A stretch of 64,000 bases of DNA from Comamonas sp. B21-038 (GTDB taxonomy: Bacteria; Pseudomonadota; Gammaproteobacteria; Burkholderiales; Burkholderiaceae_C). A program made the translations under genes and the position numbers. The notes under the pieces were generated by a model. That model was not told the DNA's origin. It saw only the letters and a program-made list of their open reading frames with translations, and ran no database searches. Location of the stretch: NCBI RefSeq assembly GCF_022387135.1, contig NZ_CP092462.1:2418001-2482000 (forward strand), read 5' to 3'. Every line of letters begins with the position of its first letter. The first letter of the stretch is position 1. Positions 61,211 through 64,000 of the stretch are shown here, one piece after another.

Positions 61211-62575
61211 ATGACCACGATTGCCTCTGCCGACCGCTTCGGCGCCGTCGAACAGCTGCTCGAGACGGCACTGCAAGACGACAAGGACGCCGGCATCTTC
61301 CGCTGCCGACGCGACATCTTCACCAACCCCGAGCTGTTCGAGCTGGAGATGAAGTACCTGTTCGAGTCGAACTGGGTCTACCTGGCGCATGAGAGCCAGA
61401 TCCCCGACAACAACGACTACTACACCACGTCGATCGGCCGCCAGCCCATCATCATCACCCGTGACAAGCAGGGCGAGCTGCATGCGGTGATCAACGCCTG
61501 CGCACACAAGGGCGCGATGCTGTGCCGCAAAAAGCATGGCAACAAGGGCAGCTTCACCTGCCCGTTCCACGGCTGGACCTTCAGCAACGCCGGCAAGCTG
61601 CTCAAGGTCAAGGACGAGAAGACCACCGAGTACCCCATCACTTTCAACAAGAACGGCTCGCACGACCTGACCCGGGTGGCGCGCTTCCAGAACTACCGGG
61701 GCTTTCTGTTTGGCAGCCTGAACGCCGATGTGCAGCCGCTGGAGGACTACCTGGGCGAGACCCGGGTCATCATCGACCAGATCGTGGACCAGGCCCCCGA
61801 AGGCCTGGAAGTGCTGCGCGGCAACTCCAGCTACATCTATGACGGCAACTGGAAGATGCAGATGGAAAACGGCTGCGATGGCTACCACGTCAGCTCCGTG
61901 CACTGGAACTATGCCGCCACGATGAGCCGCCGCAATGCCGAAGGCACCAAGGCCACCGATGCCAACAACTGGAGCAAGTCGGTCGCCGGCGTCTATGGCT
62001 TCGAGAACGGCCACATCCTGCTGTGGACCAACACCTTGAACCCCGAGGTGCGCCCGATCTGGAACCAGCGCGAGGAACTCGCCCAGCGCGTGGGCCAGGA
62101 GCGCGCGGATTTCATCGTGCGCCAGACCCGCAACCTCTGCCTCTACCCCAATGTGTTCCTGATGGACCAGTTCGGCACCCAGATCCGCGTGGCCCGCCCG
62201 TTGAACGTGAACCAGACGGAGATCAGCATCTTCTGCTTTGGCCCCAAGGGCGAAAGCGCGCAAGACCGCGCCACCCGCATCCGCCAGTACGAGGATTTCT
62301 TCAATGTCTCGGGCATGGGCACGGCCGATGACCTGGAAGAGTTCCGCGCCTGCCAGGCAGGTTACGCCGGCAGCGCAGTGCGCTGGAACGACATGAGCCG
62401 GGGCGCGCCGCTGTGGATCGAGGGCCCCGACGAGAACGCGAAGAAGATGGGCATGCGCCCCTTGCTCAGCGGCGAGCGCAGCGAGGACGAGGGCCTGTTT
62501 GTCTGCCAGCATGATTACTGGGCCAAGACCATGCGCAAGGCCGTGCAGCAAGAGCGCGCAGGAGCCCAGCCATGA
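61211..62575 (+). CDS. benA: Benzoate 1,2-dioxygenase, large (alpha) subunit
   Basis: Rieske non-haem iron oxygenase of 454 residues that dihydroxylates benzoate. The Rieske centre is CAHKGAMLC...CPFHGWTF (Cys-x-His and Cys-x2-His). The mononuclear iron site is in NGCDGYHVSSVHW with the bridging Asp and two His ligands. AGGAG precedes the ATG. BenB overlaps by ATGA. The 133-bp gap after catA has no clear promoter. Confidence 0.94.
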   Translation: MTTIASADRFGAVEQLLETALQDDKDAGIFRCRRDIFTNPELFELEMKYLFESNWVYLAHESQIPDNNDYYTTSIGRQPIIITRDKQGELHAVINACAHKGAMLCRKKHGNKGSFTCPFHGWTFSNAGKLLKVKDEKTTEYPITFNKNGSHDLTRVARFQNYRGFLFGSLNADVQPLEDYLGETRVIIDQIVDQAPEGLEVLRGNSSYIYDGNWKMQMENGCDGYHVSSVHWNYAATMSRRNAEGTKATDANNWSKSVAGVYGFENGHILLWTNTLNPEVRPIWNQREELAQRVGQERADFIVRQTRNLCLYPNVFLMDQFGTQIRVARPLNVNQTEISIFCFGPKGESAQDRATRIRQYEDFFNVSGMGTADDLEEFRACQAGYAGSAVRWNDMSRGAPLWIEGPDENAKKMGMRPLLSGERSEDEGLFVCQHDYWAKTMRKAVQQERAGAQP

Positions 62576-63081
62576 GCACGGGCAGCTACAGCAACACGGC
62601 AGACCACCGCGCCATCTGCGCCTTTCTGTACCGCGAGGCCCGCTACCTGGACGACCGCGAATGGGAGCCCTGGCTCGCGCTCTACGCGCCCGATGCCGAG
62701 TACTGGATGCCCGCCTGGGACGACGATGACCAGCTCACCGACGACCCGCACAGCCAGATCTCGCTGATCTACTACCCCAACCGCAATGGGCTGGAGGACC
62801 GGGTCTTCCGCATCAAGACCGAGCGCTCCAGCGCCTCGATGCCCGAGCCGCGCACCAACCACATGATCACCAATGTGGAAGTGCTGGCCGAGCACGCCGA
62901 TACGGTGGAGCTGCGCTACAACTTTCACACGCTGAGCCACCGCTACAAGCAGACCGATCATTTCTTCGGAACGGTCTTTCTGACCCTGCGCAAAGTGGCT
63001 GACAGCTTTCTGATCGCCCGCAAGAAGATCGTTCTCAAGAACGACTACATCCGCCAGGTCATTGATGTCTACCACATCTGA
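62572..63081 (+). CDS. benB: Benzoate 1,2-dioxygenase, small (beta) subunit
   Basis: Structural subunit of 169 residues with the cone-shaped NTF2-like fold of ring-hydroxylating dioxygenase beta subunits. ICAFLYREARYLDDREWEPW at the N-terminus and LTLRKVADSFLIARKKIV near the end are conserved. Translationally coupled to benA. Confidence 0.93.
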   Translation: MSTGSYSNTADHRAICAFLYREARYLDDREWEPWLALYAPDAEYWMPAWDDDDQLTDDPHSQISLIYYPNRNGLEDRVFRIKTERSSASMPEPRTNHMITNVEVLAEHADTVELRYNFHTLSHRYKQTDHFFGTVFLTLRKVADSFLIARKKIVLKNDYIRQVIDVYHI

Positions 63082-63098
63082 CACGCCAGGAGACCAGC

Positions 63099-64000
63099 AT
63101 GAACAGCTATCGCATTGCCCTGAATTTTGAGGACGGGGTTACCCGCTTTGTGGACTGCGGCGCCCATGAGAAGGTGCTCGATGCCGCTTTCCGCAACCGC
63201 ATCAACCTGCCGATGGACTGCTCGGACGGCGTCTGCGGCACCTGCAAGTGCAAGGCCGAAAGCGGCACCTACGACCTGGGCGACGACTACATCGATGACG
63301 CGCTGACCGAGGATGAGGCCGGCCAGGGCCTGGTGCTGACCTGCCAGATGGTGCCGCAGTCCGACTGCGTGATCGCGGTGCCGGTGCCCTCCACCGCCTG
63401 CAAGACCGGCACGGGCCAGTTCAGCGCCACGGTGAGCGCCGTGCAGCCCCTTGGCGATGCCGCCTATGAACTGGTGCTGGATGTGGCAGACGCCGCACCC
63501 GCGTTTCTGCCCGGGCAGTACATCAATATCGGCGTGCCGGGCAGCAGCCTGCACCGGTCCTACTCGTTCAGTTCCGCGCCCGGCAATGGCCGCATGAGCT
63601 TCCTGATCAAGCAGGTGCCGGGCGGCCTGATGAGCAGCTGGCTCCAGGGCGCCAGCCAGGGCGAGCCGCTGCAGATGACCGGGCCGCTGGGCAGCTTCTA
63701 CCTGCGCGCAGTCACACGGCCGCTGCTGTTCTTGGCCGGCGGCACGGGCCTGGCGCCCTTCCTGTCGATGCTGGAAGTGCTGGCCCGCAACGGAGCAACC
63801 CAGCCCATACACATGGTCTATGGCGTCACCCGCGATGCAGACCTGGTGCTGGTCGAGCGCCTGCAGGCCTATGCGCTGCAGATCCCGGGCTTCACCTTCA
63901 GCACCTGCGTGGCCGATCCGCAAACCGTGCACGCGCGCCAAGGCTATGTGACCCAGCATCTGCCCGCCCAGGCGCTGCATGGCGGCAATGTCGATGTCTA
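63099..64000 (+). CDS. benC: Benzoate dioxygenase electron-transfer (reductase) subunit, partial
   Basis: Starts at ATG 63099, with AGGAG ahead, and runs off the window. The N-terminal plant-type ferredoxin domain has Cys residues in CSDGVCGTCKC plus a later Cys in LTCQMVP for the 2Fe-2S centre. An FAD-binding domain (HRSYSFSSAPG) and NAD domain (FLAGGTGLAPFLSMLEVLA) follow. It passes electrons from NADH to BenA. The C-terminus and benD are outside. Confidence 0.92.
   Translation, partial: MNSYRIALNFEDGVTRFVDCGAHEKVLDAAFRNRINLPMDCSDGVCGTCKCKAESGTYDLGDDYIDDALTEDEAGQGLVLTCQMVPQSDCVIAVPVPSTACKTGTGQFSATVSAVQPLGDAAYELVLDVADAAPAFLPGQYINIGVPGSSLHRSYSFSSAPGNGRMSFLIKQVPGGLMSSWLQGASQGEPLQMTGPLGSFYLRAVTRPLLFLAGGTGLAPFLSMLEVLARNGATQPIHMVYGVTRDADLVLVERLQAYALQIPGFTFSTCVADPQTVHARQGYVTQHLPAQALHGGNVDV

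Overview
The window is GC-rich, densely coded bacterial DNA. Gene content points to a betaproteobacterium of the Burkholderiales, most like Comamonadaceae: IPTL-CTERM-type surface proteins, a benzoate/catechol cat-ben cluster under a BenM/CatR-type regulator, MocR and LysE families, and an Rsb stressosome wired to two-component proteins. The family assignment is an inference from content, not a database match. No rRNA, tRNA, CRISPR array, IS element or phage gene was seen.

Region 1 (about 1-20.7 kb) looks like a self-contained sigma-54 island. It holds an NtrC-type regulator, an rpoN gene, a complete route from sedoheptulose-7-phosphate to ADP-heptose (gmhA, heptose-7-P kinase, gmhB, adenylyltransferase), four glycosyltransferases, galE, an SDR, an L,D-transpeptidase, two low-complexity proteins, an MscS channel, and an ABC exporter fused to a degenerate histidine-kinase ATPase and a receiver domain. 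Six sites match the -24/-12 pattern GGCAYR-N4-TTGC, each oriented toward a nearby gene, including rpoN itself. The simplest reading is one regulon, driven by its own sigma factor and activator, that remodels the envelope.

Region 2 (20.7-28.8 kb) carries stress genes (YetF-like, isochorismatase-like, ferritin-like). It is followed by rsbR-rsbS-rsbT, a fused RsbT-like ATPase/PP2C phosphatase, a histidine kinase, a hybrid kinase and a single-domain response regulator. No sigma factor is present, so the stressosome probably outputs into a phosphorelay.

Region 3 (29-39.6 kb) is accessory. It has a TSUP transporter, a 47-residue lipoprotein and a tandem RpoA-CTD-like protein. An operon then runs leftward: surface protein, acyl carrier protein, cytochrome P450, SapC-like protein, fatty acyl-AMP ligase and a double-GNAT acyltransferase. 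It is divergent from a second surface protein. The operon resembles a small acyl-modification or small-molecule pathway that I cannot match to a known product.

Region 4 (39.6-49 kb) is mixed: DinB, a PhzF/LysE/VOC operon divergent from a MocR regulator with a perfect 14-bp inverted-repeat operator, topoisomerase IB, an Excalibur protein, a LuxR-type two-component pair, and degraded remnants of a HEPN gene and of a surface-protein gene.

Region 5 (49-57.5 kb) has two more large C-terminally anchored surface proteins flanking an Lrp/LysE amino-acid export pair. Region 6 (57.8-64 kb) is the benzoate pathway: a LysR regulator, a BenM-type operator, catB, catA, benA, benB and benC, with benC cut by the window end.
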